64,000 nt of DNA, taken from contig CM057482.1 in assembly GCA_030035585.1 (NCBI GenBank), forward strand, positions 8,357,001-8,421,000, given 5' to 3'. The DNA is from Dugong dugon. Lineage: Eukaryota > Chordata > Mammalia > Sirenia > Dugongidae. Positions 1 through 12,103 of this stretch are shown here, piece after piece; the stretch's first letter is position 1; each line of letters begins with the position of its first letter. The position numbers were made by a program, and so were the translations under genes. Under the pieces are notes generated by a model. The model made no database searches, had not been told where the DNA came from, and saw nothing but the letters and a program-made list of their open reading frames with translations.

Positions 1-14
1 TGGACGGCAATGGA
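1..14 (+). repeat. AfroSINE/RTE tail fragment
   Basis: The first bases (GGACGGCAATGG) match the terminal wording of the AfroSINE/RTE tail, where a GACTCGACGGCAACGG-like motif ends the element. The rest would lie upstream of the window. It is too short to be certain. Confidence 0.35.
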
Positions 15-406
15 TGGATGATGTTAATGAGGCAGGATTAGGGGCAGTTATGTTAATGAGGCAGGACTCAATCTACAGGATTAGGTTGCATCTTGAATCA
101 ATCTCTTTTGAGATATAAAAGAGAAAAGCAAGCAGAGAGGAGACAGACCTCATACCACCAAAAAAGAAGTGCCAAGAGCAGAGCTCGTCCTTTGGACCTG
201 GGGTCCTTGAGCTGAAAAACTCGTGGACCGAGGAAAGATTGATGACAAGTACTTTCCCCCAGAGCTGAGAGAGAGAGAAAGACTTCCCCTGGAGCTGGCA
301 CCCTGAATCGGACTTCTAGCCTCCTAAACCATGAGAGAATAAACTTCTGTTTGTGAAAGGCATCTTCTTCTGGTATTTGCTATAGCAGCACTGGATGACT
401 AAGACA
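15..406 (+). mobile_element. MaLR-type (ERVL-MaLR) LTR, 3' part
   Basis: The segment ends with the typical MaLR close: AATAAACTTCTGTTT polyadenylation region, a TGGTATTTGCTATAGCAGCA phrase and GACTAAGACA at 397-406. It shares its whole visible length with the opposite-strand LTR at 13059-13543, so both belong to one subfamily. This copy is a fossil cut at its 5' side by the window edge or by a SINE. The divergence between the two copies suggests an old, probably early afrotherian or placental age. Confidence 0.7.
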
Positions 407-559
407 GGTATCTACGGCAAGCATTACAGTGAATGGTTTAGCATTAGAAGCAGTCCCTTTAATGTCAGGAAGTAGAGGTGGATGCTGGCTGTCAGTTTCG
501 CTTGTTCAAACAATGCTAATAGCCTAACAAGTGCAATAATGTAGAAAAAGAAAGAAACA

Positions 560-1097
560 GTATCGGGATTGGAAGGAAAAACCAAAGTGTTGTTAGTTGT
601 GGGTAATCTGATTATTCATGTAGGTAATTCTGTCAATCTAAACTATTAGAACTAATAAGGGTTTGAAGGTCTCTGAGAAAAGATTAGTATGTAACAAATA
701 GTGTTCCCATAGATAATTAACCAACAGTTAGAAGATACAATATGAAATTAAAGAGATACCTTTTGTAATAGCAACTAAAGTATAATTTATCTTGGAATGA
801 AGCTGTCCAAAGATCTCTAAGATCTAACTGATAAACTGATAAAAGTTTAGTGAAGAGCATAAAAGAAGGTCTGAATAAATTGAGTGATTTTCTTTGTTAA
901 TGGATAGGAAGGCTTAATATTATGAAAAGCTGTTCTATCCAAATTGATCTATAAATTCGGTTCAATTCCAATCAAAATTTCACTTATTATCAAGTAATGA
1001 GAAAAACTAATATGAGGTAAATATGCAGGGGGGAGGGTGTATATGAGAACTTGTACTTTCTGCAATATTTTTTTCTATAAACCTAAAACTGCTTTAA
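560..1097 (+). mobile_element. Old L1/HAL1-like fragment
   Basis: A-rich sequence with degenerate L1 ORF2 wording, such as AATGGATAGGAAGGCTTAATATTATG followed by a CAATTCCAATCAAAATTTC-type phrase near 900-985. It continues after the younger L1 at 1113-1626, which was inserted into it. No open frame survives. Confidence 0.5.
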
Positions 1098-1641
1098 AAA
1101 ATAGTCTGTTATACTAATGGACCAAAACTACCACGGCCTCCACCAGCCTGAGTACAGCACAACTAGATGGTATCCGGCTACCACCACTGACTGCCCTGAC
1201 AGGGATCACAACAGAGGGTCCTGGACAGAGCTGAATGAAAATGTAGAACAAAATTCTAACTCAGAAAAAAAGACCAGACTTACTGGTCTGACAGATTGGA
1301 GAAACCCGGAGAGTATGGCCTCTGGACACCATTTTAACTCAGTACTGAGGTCACTCCTGAGGTTCATCCTTCGGCCAAAGATTAAACAGGCGCATAAAAC
1401 AAAACGAGACTAAGTGGGCATGCCAGCCCAGGGGCAAGGATGAGAAGGCAGACGGGGACAGGAAAGCTGGTAATGGGGAACCCAAGGTCAAGAAGCGAGA
1501 GTGTTGACATGTCATGGGGTTGGCAACCAATGTCATAAAACAATATGTGTATTAAATGTTTAATGAGAAACTAACTTGCTCTGTAAACCTTCATCTAAAG
1601 TGCAGTAAAACATAGATACAAAGAATAAAATAGTCTGTTAT
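1098..1641 (+). mobile_element. 5'-truncated L1 tail with exact 15 bp target-site duplication
   Basis: A short L1 insertion occupies 1113-1626. The 15 bp AAAATAGTCTGTTAT is found at 1098-1112 and again at 1627-1641, an exact target-site duplication. Inside, the phrase AACTAGATGGT...CTGACTGCCCTGACAGGGA near 1160-1205 is shared with the 3' untranslated region of the 4.8 kb L1 at 29783-29824. The 3' end carries CAACCAATGTCATAAAACAA, seen again in the L1 tails at 15113 and, in reverse, at 45431. The 98-codon open frame at 1117-1413 is this untranslated region, not a gene. Confidence 0.85.
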
Positions 1642-2605
1642 TTCAAAAAAAAAAGTCTAGAACCATCTGAAAATAAAAACATTTTCTAAAGAAAAAAATT
1701 AATAATGACTATATCAATAAGGGTGTTAACCATTAATATGGACTAGTCAAAGTTCAAGACTAGCCACGGCTCATTGAAGAAACACGGAGAAGCCATGCAT
1801 TTAAAGATGACAAATTCTTATAAAACTGTAGTAACTAAAGCACCATATTACTGGTATAGGGTGATGTAGGAGTCAAAAAGATGGATAAATCTACTGTCAT
1901 GAATATTCAAGTATTTTATTAGGCAAAATACATCACCAAGTTAAGAATGAAGTTGTAGACTGGAAGAAGAATTCTCATATTTTCAATGCAGGCTGCCAAA
2001 GAGCAAATTAATAATTAATATTAACATTAATATTTTATAATGTTTGATAAGATAGTAAAAAGAAAAAAGATCTACTAAGAAAAAGATAACCCAGGCTATC
2101 AGCAGGCACTTTAGAGAAGAGGAAGCTCAGTTGGCTTCTGAAGATAGGGCAAGGTGGTCTACCTAATCAGTAATCTGGAAAATGCAGAATAAACAAGGAT
2201 GTAGTATTTCACATCCGTCAGATGGGCACACGCTGGAATATATAAAAAAACACCAAAGTACTTTACCAAGGAAACAAAACATTTCAGAATACGAACCTGT
2301 TATATTTTAAAATACACACAAAAAGAGAAACAGGATTTATTGTTTACTAAAAGGTATTAAAATGTCTGTGGAAATGAACGCCAAGTAAGTAGGCCGATTA
2401 GGTAGGGAGAGAAGAGCGGGGTGGCACTTCAGCTAAATCTGTACTCTCTGTTTCTTTAAAAACAGAGGGGGTGTGATCACAAAGCAAATATAGTAACATT
2501 TTCACATGTATTTAAACTTGGTGGTAGATATATGAGTTATGAGGTATATACTTTTCTGTATTTTTTAAATGTTTCACAATGAGAATTTTTTTAAGAAAAA
2601 AGTTG
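1642..2605 (+). mobile_element. Old L1/HAL1-like fragment, continuation
   Basis: This continues the degenerate L1 before 1097. It has an ORF2-like phrase near 1820-1860 (AAAACTGTAGTAACTAAAGC, then ATTACTGGTATAGGG) and an L1-type 3' close near 2540-2600 ending in TTTCACAATGAGAATTTTTT. It is highly diverged. The limits are approximate. Confidence 0.45.
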
Positions 2606-3734
2606 CAATAGTCTGGACTTGAGGTGGGGAAAGCCTGTATTCATTAAGGTTGGGTGTAGAACACATGGCAAAAGCAAAATTAATAGGAATTGAAGTTCAG
2701 GGAAAAGGTTTCCGTTTTTTGGCCTGATCTGTTACTCTGTATGTTACAGGGAAAAAAAAATGTCCAGTGTTTGGGTGCAGGTAGACAGATAACCAGCTGT
2801 GGAAACTTCTCGCTCATCCTTGATTACCAAAGCCCCCTCATAGTGTTTGCATGTAGAAAGTATTTGTGTGTTCCTCTAAAGTATTTTGCTGAGAAAAACA
2901 AAGCAGCCCAGAGTATGAATCTCTGTTGGGCAAGTATTTAGAGTGGACTTGGAATTTTTACCCCACAAGGTCAAGATAATTCTGTTGTCAACAAGCCAGG
3001 CCTTTGACACAGTAGGAGATCTTCAGTCAATTTTTCTCTTGGCATCTGTGTCAAGCACATATTCTGCACGCTTTTGTCAGAATAATTTAGCTGTAGATTC
3101 TGTTTTCAAACTAACAGTGAAACAGGTATTTCGGCTTTTGTTTTTCATTGTGTGTCTTACCTTCTGTTTGTTCACCTCCACCCACTCCCCAAATTCAAAG
3201 TCAAATACAGTTAAAGGTCATTCTCATACCTTTCTGCGCTGTTGTTTCTTTATGATTTGCCTCCGTCCTGTGTTCCTGACAGGCTGAGCTCGCCTATCCC
3301 ATTTGGGACGTTAGGACCGTATACTGGTGGTACCGTCACTGTTTCCTCCTGCAGCAGCCTCATAAGCTGGGTGCCTACCCTACCCCACCCCACCCCTGGC
3401 TGCTTTCTAACTCCTGACCTTTCAAACCAGGGACTTCTGAATTTATTCTAGCCCTGAGCTGCCTCTGAGCTCCTGGTTTGGGGACATTCGGGATCACAGA
3501 ATTACTGCGTAGCTGAGTCGGACCCCTGCTTCTCCCATGCTGTCTTCACTCCTTCCGGTTGTTTTTGCCACCATAGGCTCTCCTCTGTCAATGCTTCCTT
3601 CTGCCTTCTGTCATCACCATTAACCATAACTTCACCAATACCCTCAATCACACAGACATTTTGAATTGCTGATCTTTGAGTCTGGATTCAAATCTAAGTG
3701 TGTCTGATTCCGTAATGTGAGCTTGACCTTGTGC

Positions 3735-4075
3735 CAGTGGTTGTCAAACCTCAGTGTGCATTGAATCAGCCAGGGGGCTTGTCAAAACATGGAGTACTGG
3801 ACTTCGCCCTCAGAGCATCTTATTAGTAGGTCTGGTGTGGGGCAGCGAGCCCTGGTGGCACAGTGGTTGAAGCATTTGGCTGCTAACCGAAAGATCAGCA
3901 GTTCAAATCCACCAATTGCTCCGAGGGAGAAAGATGCGGTAGTCAGCTTCTGTAAGAGTTGGAATCAGCTGGACAGCTGTGGGTGGGGGAGTGAGGCCTG
4001 AGAATGTGCATTTCTAACACATTCCCAGGTAGTGTTGATGCTGCTGGTTCCAGGACCACACGTTGAGAACCTCAG
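3735..4075 (+). mobile_element. MER5A (hAT-Charlie) element split by a SINE
   Basis: Left part 3735-3846 and right part 3981-4075 together read as a MER5A non-autonomous hAT element. It opens with CCAGTGGTTGTCAAACCTCA and closes with CAGGACCACACGTTGAGAAC. An AfroSINE at 3847-3980 sits inside it, just after the TAGGTCTGGTGTGGGG motif, so the SINE is the younger insertion. Confidence 0.85.
3847..3980 (+). mobile_element. AfroSINE
   Basis: tRNA-like head (GCACAGTGGTTGAAG, GCTGCTAACCGAAAGATCAG, GTTCAAATCCACC as B-box region) followed by the GAGAAAGATG...GTCAGCTTCTGTAA body and a shortened GGAATCAGCTGGACAG tail. Belongs to the subfamily with the AAAGATGTGGCAGTCTGC body. It is inserted into MER5A. 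Confidence 0.9.
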
Positions 4076-4763
4076 GCAATACAAAATTGAAATGTTATTG
4101 TTAATAATTTGGTGTTTAAACAAAAAGGTTGGAGCTAGTGAGCCTGGGTGTTCCAGTGGCCTTTGGGTGCCACTGTCACCCAAGGCTGGTGACACCCTGC
4201 TGCACCTCTGTACCTTCTCTCCATTCCTCCACCATCTGCTGGGTAGACACTTAGCTGCTTTGTTTGTGGGTCCCTGTTGATGCCCTCAGGAATGAGAGGC
4301 CACCCGTTCATTTAGTTCATGTGGGCAATGACACTCCGAAGTAGGCAGGTGACAGAACCAACGTGGAGAGGTGGTGACTGGCTCGTGGTCGTGCAGGTAC
4401 TTGGTCGCAGCTCTGGGACAGATGAGAGGCAGTTAACATTACTCCAAATCACAGCAGCCTGCCCGTGCACTCCTACACTTACTGCAGGACCTGAACCCTT
4501 CTTTGGAACTTCTCTTTTGGAATGAACTCCTAGAGGCAGTTTAGGTTTTACATAAGAGAATGAGGGTTTAATCAACAGCTGGATTTGAATCCAGACCCCC
4601 TCCTCCAATGGATGAATGCATTCCCCTGGCCTGACTTTGGGGCTTCTGGACGTGTCTGAAACGTTGACTGTCATCACCGTAGTCCTTACTGTCACCATTT
4701 GATCGGGTGTATTTCTGTTATTTTACACCTTTCCTTGTATAAAGATTCTAAAGTACTAATAAA

Positions 4764-4980
4764 GGATAACTGGTTAAGAGCACCGTCTTCAGAGCCCATA
4801 GACAGGTTTGACTTGCTGGCTGTGCCTGTGGGCAAGTTACTTAGGTTCCCTGAGCTTCACATTCCACATACAAAATGGGATTTTTCTTTTTTCCCCTAGG
4901 ACTTTGGTTAGAATTTACTTAATCTACTGCCGCATGTAAAGCACCTGAAGACTGATCAATAAATGACGATTATTGTTGAG
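4764..4980 (+). mobile_element. MIR
   Basis: A mammalian-wide interspersed repeat in + orientation. It has GGTTAAGAGCACCGTCTTCAG, then TGGGCAAGTTACTTAGG in the core, AAATGGGA, and AATAAATGACGATTATT at the end. Confidence 0.75.
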
Positions 4981-5416
4981 AGTAGAAGCCTTCTTATCAG
5001 CATAGTTTGGACTGTTGATTAGCTAATCCCAAAAGTCAGTTAACAAATGGTATCTGCATCTCTGAAACATGTTATCTTAACTTTAAACCTAGGTATTCAT
5101 GTCCCAACCTTTCGTTGCCAAGGGTTTTTCTTTGGGTGGAAGTCCCCTGATTGGGGTTGTGTGTGATCTTTCCTGTAGGTACTATGCCTCTAATGCATAA
5201 TCTGTGAGAGAATTTAAAGACAGTTGTGAAGCAATTTGAGCACAGAATTTTTCTAGATTTTTACTGATATTTTTCTTCTCGGTAGTTTGCAAGTTTCTCA
5301 CCTGTATCTAATTTAACAGCTTTTTGTAAATACTTACCTTTAGGAAGCATTCATTGACTCCCTTTTGGTACTATTTTAGTAGCTTATGGGATATGTCAGT
5401 CTGTTACTTAATCCTG

Positions 5417-5614
5417 TGTATGTAACAAGGAGCCCGGATGGCACAGTGGTTAAAGTGATCAACTGCTAACCGAAAGGCCAGTGGTTCAAAACCACCAGCG
5501 GCTCTGAGGAGAAAGATGTGGCATCTGCTCCCGTAGAGATTTACAGCATTGGAAAACCTATGGGGTCGCTATGAGTTGGAAGCGACTTGATGGCAGTGGG
5601 CAGATGTATGTAAC
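5417..5614 (+). mobile_element. AfroSINE with 10 bp target-site duplication
   Basis: The element occupies 5427-5604 and is flanked by TGTATGTAAC at 5417-5426 and 5605-5614. It has a complete head (GGCACAGTGGTTAAAGTG), body (GAGAAAGATGTGGCATCTGC) and tail (GGGTCGCTATGAGTTGGAAG). Confidence 0.93.
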
Positions 5615-7309
5615 CAGTCACAAAATATAAGGGAACAAGTACAGCTGACTCTCAGTGGGGACACTACCTCGGCTGAAGCCAAAGTGTGGGGCTCATGAGA
5701 AAGGAGCCCACTGGCTGCGAACTTTCCCCTCCTGTGGATTTCAGAGGGTAAGAAGAGGGTTTATAAGTCTGCTGATCGGTGAAGTGGAGGATCCCTTAGT
5801 TACTGTTGCATTCAGAAAGGATGACCCATACAAGGCTGGCAGTAGAGTTTTGAGGAGGAATGAGATCTAAATGCAGGAATTTTAGATGGCTTCCCTTTTA
5901 GGAAGGGGACGTTTAAGGAGGAGAAGGGAGGGGCTTTGCTTGGCCAGAGCTTGCTTTATTAGGAGAAAATTTTCCAATCAGGTTTGACAACCTGACCCAT
6001 TTTCTCAGAGAAGGCTGACAGATCTCACTTGTCTGCAAGTCCCAGATGCTCAGCAGCCTTCCAGACCCGGGTTTGGGAATCACAGCAACTGAGCTGGAAC
6101 CGCGGCCCTGCCGCCTGGCAGGCGTGAGGACAGTCTGCTGCCTGCCCCAGTTTTCTGCTGCTCACCCCAGCTTTCTGCTGACACCCTGCGCTTTTCTGAT
6201 TTCTTGGGGAGAATGCATCTCACACACACACACTTCATGTTTTATAATACTTTAAAATAAGCTTCCACCAAATCCATTTTGGAGACATCACGGTAATACC
6301 TCTCATGCAAGCTTCTGGACTTTTTTTTCAATACCTACTGGAGAATGGCTAGGAGGCCGACTTGGGTGGGTTAGTTTTGCAGAGTTGTGTGCAGGGCAGC
6401 CTGTAGCAACACAGAACTTTCTTGACATAGATCTCCAGCGTGTTCCACCCCTGGCTGGCCACTGGCCACCACCACGTGTGGTACGCTTCTAGTAACATTG
6501 TTCTGAGGCTGTTTGGCGTGGAGACTTTTTTGGGTACTTTTGGTAGCATTAGCCAGGTCTCTGTTTGTTGATGGCATGGGAGCGACTATCTAGAGGCCCA
6601 CAGCTGTGGCCCATGCACTGATGCTCGGTCATTGTTTTAAGTGTACTCCTGGGGGGAGAGCTGAAACGGCTGTGTGTTCAGGTAGATCCACTCTTGGTCT
6701 GGGAGGGCCGAGGCTCCCTGCTACGTAAAAGCCACTCAGCCTCTCTGGAACTCAGCTTCTTCTGTTGTGATATTGGTGATTTCCAGTTCTCTCAGTCACT
6801 GATTTTTGTCCAGGAAGTTACTTAATCATGATCATAAGCCCTGAGCTGCTGCTGATTAGGTATTTCCAGATCCCTCCTGCTGGCTGCCTTGGGGTCTCTT
6901 GATGAGGCAATGTTCTGCTGGTGTTCAGGCCCAGATCCCTGAAATTCCTTTGTCTAAGGAAGTAGCTTGCAGATTGATCATTATTCAAGCCTTAACGGAC
7001 TCAGAACCTGGGCCTCCCCCACCCCTTCTTTTTCACTGGAGTATTGTAAAGCAAATTAAGGTAACATATCATTTCATGTATAAACACTTCAGTATGTTTC
7101 TCTAACTGATAAAAGATTTTTTTAAATAATAAATCACAACCACAAATCCATCCTACCAACCAACAAAATTAGCAATAATTCTTTAATGTCATCTAATATG
7201 CAGTCTCTTTATTTTTCCTCTGTTGTCTCCAAAATGTCACTTCATACACGGTTCCCACCAGGATCCAAACAAAGTCTGTGAATTGTATTTGATTGATAGG
7301 TTCTTCCTT

Positions 7310-8840
7310 TTTAACAGCTTTATTGAGCTATAATTCACATGCCATACATAGTTCATTCATTTAAAGTGTACAGTTCAATGTTTTTATAGTAGATTTACAG
7401 GATTGTGCAACCATCACCCCAGTATAATTTTAGAACACTTTTATCCCTCTCAGAAGAAACCCTGTACCTATTAGCAGTCACCCGCATTCCACCCATTCCC
7501 ATCCCAGCCCTTGCAATTACTAATTTATTTCCTATCTCTGTAGATTTGCCTGTTCTGGACATATAAATGCAGTCAGACAACACGTGGTCTTTGTGACTGG
7601 CTTCTTCCACATAGCATAATGTTTTCAAGGTTCTCCCATATAGTAGTGTATGTCAGCACTTCATTCCTTGTTATGGCTGAATTCTGTGTCACTGTGTGGA
7701 TAAATCACATTTCATCCACTCATCCATTGATGGATGTTTGGGTTATTTCTACTTTTTTTACTATTAATGAATAATGCTGCTATGAACATACATACACGTT
7801 TTTGTGTGGAAATATGCTTTCATTTTTCTTGGTTCTATACCTAGAAGTGGAGTTGATGTTTAACCTTTTGAAGAACTACCAAACTGTTTTCCAAAACATC
7901 TGCATCATTTTGCATCCCCACTTGCCATATATGAGGGTTCCAGTTTTTCCATACCCCCGCCAACGTTTGCTATTATCTTTTTTATGATAGATGTCCTCAT
8001 GGGTGTGCAGTGGTCTCTCATTATGGTTTTGACTTGATTTTCTTGATAGCTAATGATGTTGAGCAATTTTTCGTGTACTTATTGGCCAATTATGTGTATC
8101 TTCTTTGGGAAAATATCTATTCAGATCCTTTGTCCATTTTTAGAAATTGGATTCTTTATCTTTTTATTATTGAGTTTTAGAGTTTCTTTATATATGATGA
8201 ACATAAATCCTTTGTCAGATTATGATTTGTAAATATTGTCTTCCATTCTGTGAATTGTCTTTTCACTCTTTTGATGAAATCATTTGCATTAAAAAAGTTT
8301 TTAATTGTGATGTAGTCCAATTTATCTGTTTTTTCTTTTGCTATATGTGTTTTTGTAGTCATATCTAAAAAGACTTTGCCCAGCCTAAGGCAGTGAAGAT
8401 TTACTCTGTGTTTTCTTCTAAGAGTTTTATAATTTTAGCTCTTGCATTTAGGTTTATAATCTATTTTTAGTTAATTTTTGTGTATGGTATGAGGTAGGGG
8501 CCCAGCTTCTTTTACATATTGAAATCCAGTTGCCTAAGCACCATTTGTTGAAGAGGCTGTTCTTCCTTATTGAATGGTCTTTGCACCTTTATAAAAAGTC
8601 AGTTCTGGACTCTCAATTCTATTCCATTGATCTCTATGTGTATCCTATGATCTCTATTCTTATACCAGTACCAAACTATCTTGATTACTATAGCTTTGTA
8701 ATAGATATGTTTTGTAAATCTTTTAAAATCTGCTACCATTTTCCCTTCTTCAGCACCACCCCCAAAGCTATTTATTTATCAGGAACCTGAGTTATTTTTA
8801 TAGAATTTCCTATGTTTGGATTTGGCTAATTGTACCCTGG
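7310..8840 (-). mobile_element. Antisense L1M-type LINE fragment, about 1.5 kb
   Basis: The + strand shows the reverse complement of an old L1 3' half. It starts in the 3' untranslated region (TTTATTGAGCTATAATTCAC near 7318) and runs back through the ORF2 C-terminal part (TGGTCTTTGTGACTGGCTTC near 7586, GAATAATGCTGCTATGAACA near 7768, TGTCCATTTTTAGAAATTGG near 8130). Many stops and indels mark it as ancient and inactive. It ends close to the SINE at 8854. Confidence 0.85.
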
Positions 8841-8841
8841 T

Positions 8842-9047
8842 GGTGGCATTTAATCGGAAACCCTGGTGGTGTAGTGGTTAAGAGCTACAGCTGCTAACCG
8901 AAAGGTCGGCAGTTTGAATCCACCAGGCGCTCCTTGGAAACCCAGTGGGGCAGTTCTCTTTGTCCTGTAGGGTCGCTATGAGTCAGAATCAACTTGATGG
9001 CAACGGGTGTGTTTTCTTTGTTTTGTTTTGTTTTTGGTAGCGTTTAA
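8842..9047 (+). mobile_element. AfroSINE with target-site duplication
   Basis: The element occupies 8854-9035. The flanks GGTGGCATTTAA (8842-8853) and GGTAGCGTTTAA (9036-9047) match at 10 of 12 bases. It is the short subfamily (CTCCTTGGAAACCCAGTGGGGCAG body) with a tail GGTCGCTATGAGTCAGAATC and a (G/T)n end. Confidence 0.93.
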
Positions 9048-9829
9048 CATGTTCTTCTTTTGTAAATATTTAGATCTAGGGGCTTAATTAAATTCACATT
9101 CAATTAATTCATGAATTATCATGAATACTTCTAAGTGGTCTGTTTACTTCCTGTTGCAGCAGTCAGGAGCTGTACGTTCTCTGGTTTTCCTGCTCTTAGT
9201 AACAGAAACATTGGTCAGTGGGCTTAGATGTTGTCAGACTAACCCACCCATTACGAAGTTTCCTATCAACTTGTCACTTACTAGTTTGGGGAGAACAGGT
9301 GAATTATGATTGGCTACGAGATGATAATTGTTGAAGCGGAGTAATTGGCGTGTTATACTGTTCTCTTTTCTTTTGTATAAAGTTTTCAAAATAATCCTGT
9401 TTTTTGCCAGTGGGAATTCCTTGATGATGACTCCATTATCATTTTGATAGCTTCCTCAGTCTAAGGCACATGAAATCCTGGGAACATTACTACACGTTTC
9501 CTGCCCCAGACCTAGAATCAGCCATTTCTCCAAGGATCCCAGGTTCCTTTTAGTGGGAAATGGTATTTGAAAACCATGTAGCCAAGGCACTGGAGGTGCT
9601 TATTGCCAGCAGGTTGTCATTGCTTCTAGCCTCTCCAGTGGAACTAACTAGAAAATAGATGTTGTTTTAGCAAAAGAAAAATGAGTCAGGAGTTTAGATC
9701 AATATTTCCAATTCAAATGAAAGATTACAGGGTTTTTATTCAACTTTTTTTTACTTTATATTTATTTTTATCTATTTCATACTGAAAATCTTGGTTCTAG
9801 CAACTATAATTACTCATTTACTTTATCCT

Positions 9830-10011
9830 AATTATATTACGTTGTTGTTGTTAGGTGCCATCGGGTTGGTTCCGACTCCTAGCAACCCTATAGGACAGAA
9901 TATAACTGCCCCATAAGGTTTCCAAGGAGCTGCTGGTGGATTTGAACTGCCAGCCTTTTGGTTAGCAGCCAAGTTCTTAACCACTGTGCCACCAGGGCTC
10001 CAATTATATTA
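9830..10011 (-). mobile_element. AfroSINE with exact 10 bp target-site duplication
   Basis: The minus-strand element at 9840-10001 starts (tail side) with (GTT)n then AGGTGCCATCGGG and ends with the head GTGCCACCAGGGCTCC. AATTATATTA lies at 9830-9839 and 10002-10011, an exact duplication. Confidence 0.94.
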
Positions 10012-10819
10012 TAGCATCCCTATTTATACGTATTGTAATCTTCTAATTTTGTATGTGTGTATACATATATACAGAAAGTTGGAGGGAGGCACGTAGATAG
10101 GGTGTTCATTTTAAAATAATGATATCACTATTTTTACTAACAAGTCTACTATGATTTATTCTGCCTTTAAGATGGATCCCACTAGGGGTCAACAGTCAAA
10201 AGACTGTTGTCAAAGTCACTTGAAATCCTTATTCTCCCTGGAGTTATGCTGCCACCTTGATAGCCTGTTAAGTTCATTTGTTTCCGTTTGCTTTTGAGTT
10301 TTAGGGGTTTTGCTTTTTATCCTTCTCCTTTGGGTTTCGTCTGGCTCCAAAGTCAAAACTGTAATACAAGGAACATTCAGAGAGGTTTCATTTCCATCCT
10401 TCTCTTTCCCCGATTTTCATCTCTCTGCATATGCAAAGAACTATTTTTTGTTAGTGCTAGATTTATTCATCCGTTCTTTAAAAAATAATGTTTTTAAAAA
10501 TAAAAATTTCTTTCTTACAAAGGGTAGCACGTTGCATACTCTTATGCCTTTTTTTTTCACTTAACAATATAGCCTAGAAATTCTTTTTTCTTTAAATATG
10601 TTAGTTTGACCTTTTTTTTAAAATCAGACTGGTTTTTTATTTATGTCTTTATTTAAATGCACTGTGGGATATGGCAGTCTGTTATGAATTATAATATAAA
10701 AGAGTGGGCGAGTTAGTGATTTTTAACTGTGGGCTTTATGAAAAGTCTCCCTTTTTTTCTTTGCTTCTCATCATAGAACATAGTAAATGTCTTCTTTTTT
10801 TTCTTTTCCTCCCTCTCAG

Positions 10820-10883
10820 TCTGAAGGAATTCCTGCCCAAAGAGTACATCAAGCAGAGAGGAGCTGAAAAGAGGATATTTCAG
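10820..10883 (+). CDS. TLN2: TLN2 exon 1 of window (FERM F2)
   Basis: Reads LKEFLPKEYIKQRGAEKRIFQ after one leading base that completes a codon begun in the upstream exon. This is part of the F2 (acyl-CoA-binding-protein-like) subdomain of the talin head, residues 261-281. The acceptor is TTTCCTCCCTCTCAG, with a pyrimidine-rich tract, and the donor is CAG|GTATTG. Talin-1 has KDFLPKEYVKQKGE at this place, so the isoform and exon limits are clear. Confidence 0.97.
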
Positions 10884-12103
10884 GTATTGGACATGTGCAG
10901 AAGTTATTCTTCTCCTCACTCCCTGGCCTCATTTATTAGCATGAGAGGGCCCTCGGCACGTGATGGTCACGTAGCCCGTGCGTGGACTCTGCTTGTATGA
11001 TAAATGATGAGTGGCTCCAGGGTAGAGACGCTGACAGTTCTACTTTGGGCAAATTTATTATCTTAATCCATACTTTCTTGCTAAAGGTTACTCGCCCTTC
11101 TGAGGAAAATGCGCATACATTTAATTTCAAGAGGCATGTCTTGGTAGCAGGGTCCCTGGGGGGCGCAGGCAGTTTGTGGTCACCTGCCGACCTAAAAGCT
11201 GGCGATTTGATCCCACCCAGCAGGGCTGTGGAAGAAAGGGCTAGCAATCTGCTTCTGTAAAGACTACAGCCAACAAAACCCTCTGGAGCAGTTCTACTCT
11301 GTAGCACGTGGGGTCTCGATGAATCGGAATCCAGTGATCGTCGGCGGTTTTGGTTTTGCCTTTGGTTTTATTTTGGTAGCATTGAAGGAAGGTGCTGCTG
11401 TGCCATTAAAATGTCCTGGGGCATTAGCTTCTTCGTCTAGAGACTTTTCCAGAAGGTAAAAGGTGAGAACTGGTGCCTTTGTTAAAAATGCAAGTTTATT
11501 CTAAAGTTCAGAAACTTGTCCATTCTGGGCAACCAGGAGGAAATGCTTGGCCCTGAAATGGTCACTGTAGTGAATTCAAGACACCAAAGTCTTCAGTCTT
11601 CAAATACAAACTCAAATTCATATATACATTTCAAGTGGATAAAACACATTTTTTACCCAGTATTTTTTTTTCCCCCCAAGCACTGTGATATACAGGCATT
11701 TATATATCCTGCTCTGGAAAAAAATACATGTTGGAGGAGATTAGATTGATATCTGTCCCGAGAAGAACATGGTTCTAGCTATCATTAAAGCATTGGTTCT
11801 GAACCCTTTTGGAACATGAAGTCCTTTGAAAATCTGCTTACAGTTATGGACTCTGTTCCTACCACACTGTGCATGCACGTGAATCGTTGCATATGATGAA
11901 ATTTGTAGGGCGTTTGGGCGTGAACCCAAGTTAAGCGCTTTCTACATGCTCTGACCCTCAGCCTGGGAGGGAGCCTCATGTTATGGAGGGGGTCACAGAT
12001 TGTTCAGAACCACCACACGCACCCTGTGTAGCCACTACCGCACAGCAAGCCCGCCCACTGGCAGAGCCCCAATGACTGGTCCCGGTCACCCTTGCTTTCA
12101 CAG
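10884..12103 (+). other. TLN2: TLN2 intron, 1220 bp
   Basis: Contains one AfroSINE (11150-11372). The remaining sequence shows only a possible worn DNA-transposon piece around 11790-11900 (TTGGTTCTGAACCCTTTTGG) that I could not assign. Confidence 0.9.
11141..11381 (+). mobile_element. AfroSINE (long-body subfamily) with 9 bp target-site duplication
   Basis: TTGGTAGCA occurs at 11141-11149 and 11373-11381 around the element 11150-11372. It is a diverged member with the GAAGAAAGGGCTAGCAATCTGC body and a CACGTGGGGTCTCGATGAAT tail, followed by GGTTTTGGTTTT. Confidence 0.9.

Larger units (their letters stand above)
1..10819 (+). other. TLN2: TLN2 intron (5' part outside window)
   Basis: No talin exon was recognised upstream of 10820, so this is the 3' part of one intron at least 10.8 kb long. 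It contains an LTR end, old L1 pieces around a younger L1 tail, MER5A split by a SINE, a MIR, a 1.5 kb antisense L1 and three further AfroSINEs (listed separately). The stretches 2610-3730, 4080-4760, 5000-5410, 5620-7300 and 9050-9830 hold nothing I can assign beyond short low-complexity runs. The open frames there (for example 2690-3287) have no protein signature. Confidence 0.8.

Noticed and set aside
1117-1413. 98-codon + strand open frame
   Set aside because: It lies entirely in an L1 3' untranslated region; the same wording occurs in the 4.8 kb L1 where it is non-coding.
2690-3287. Two + strand open frames (83 and 114 codons) in the first intron
   Set aside because: No recognisable domain, no upstream signals, and composition like surrounding intron. 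Chance frames.
1-10819. Search for an earlier talin F1/F2 exon
   Set aside because: No segment encodes the expected F2 wording upstream of LKEFLPKEY with splice signals; the upstream exon is outside the window.
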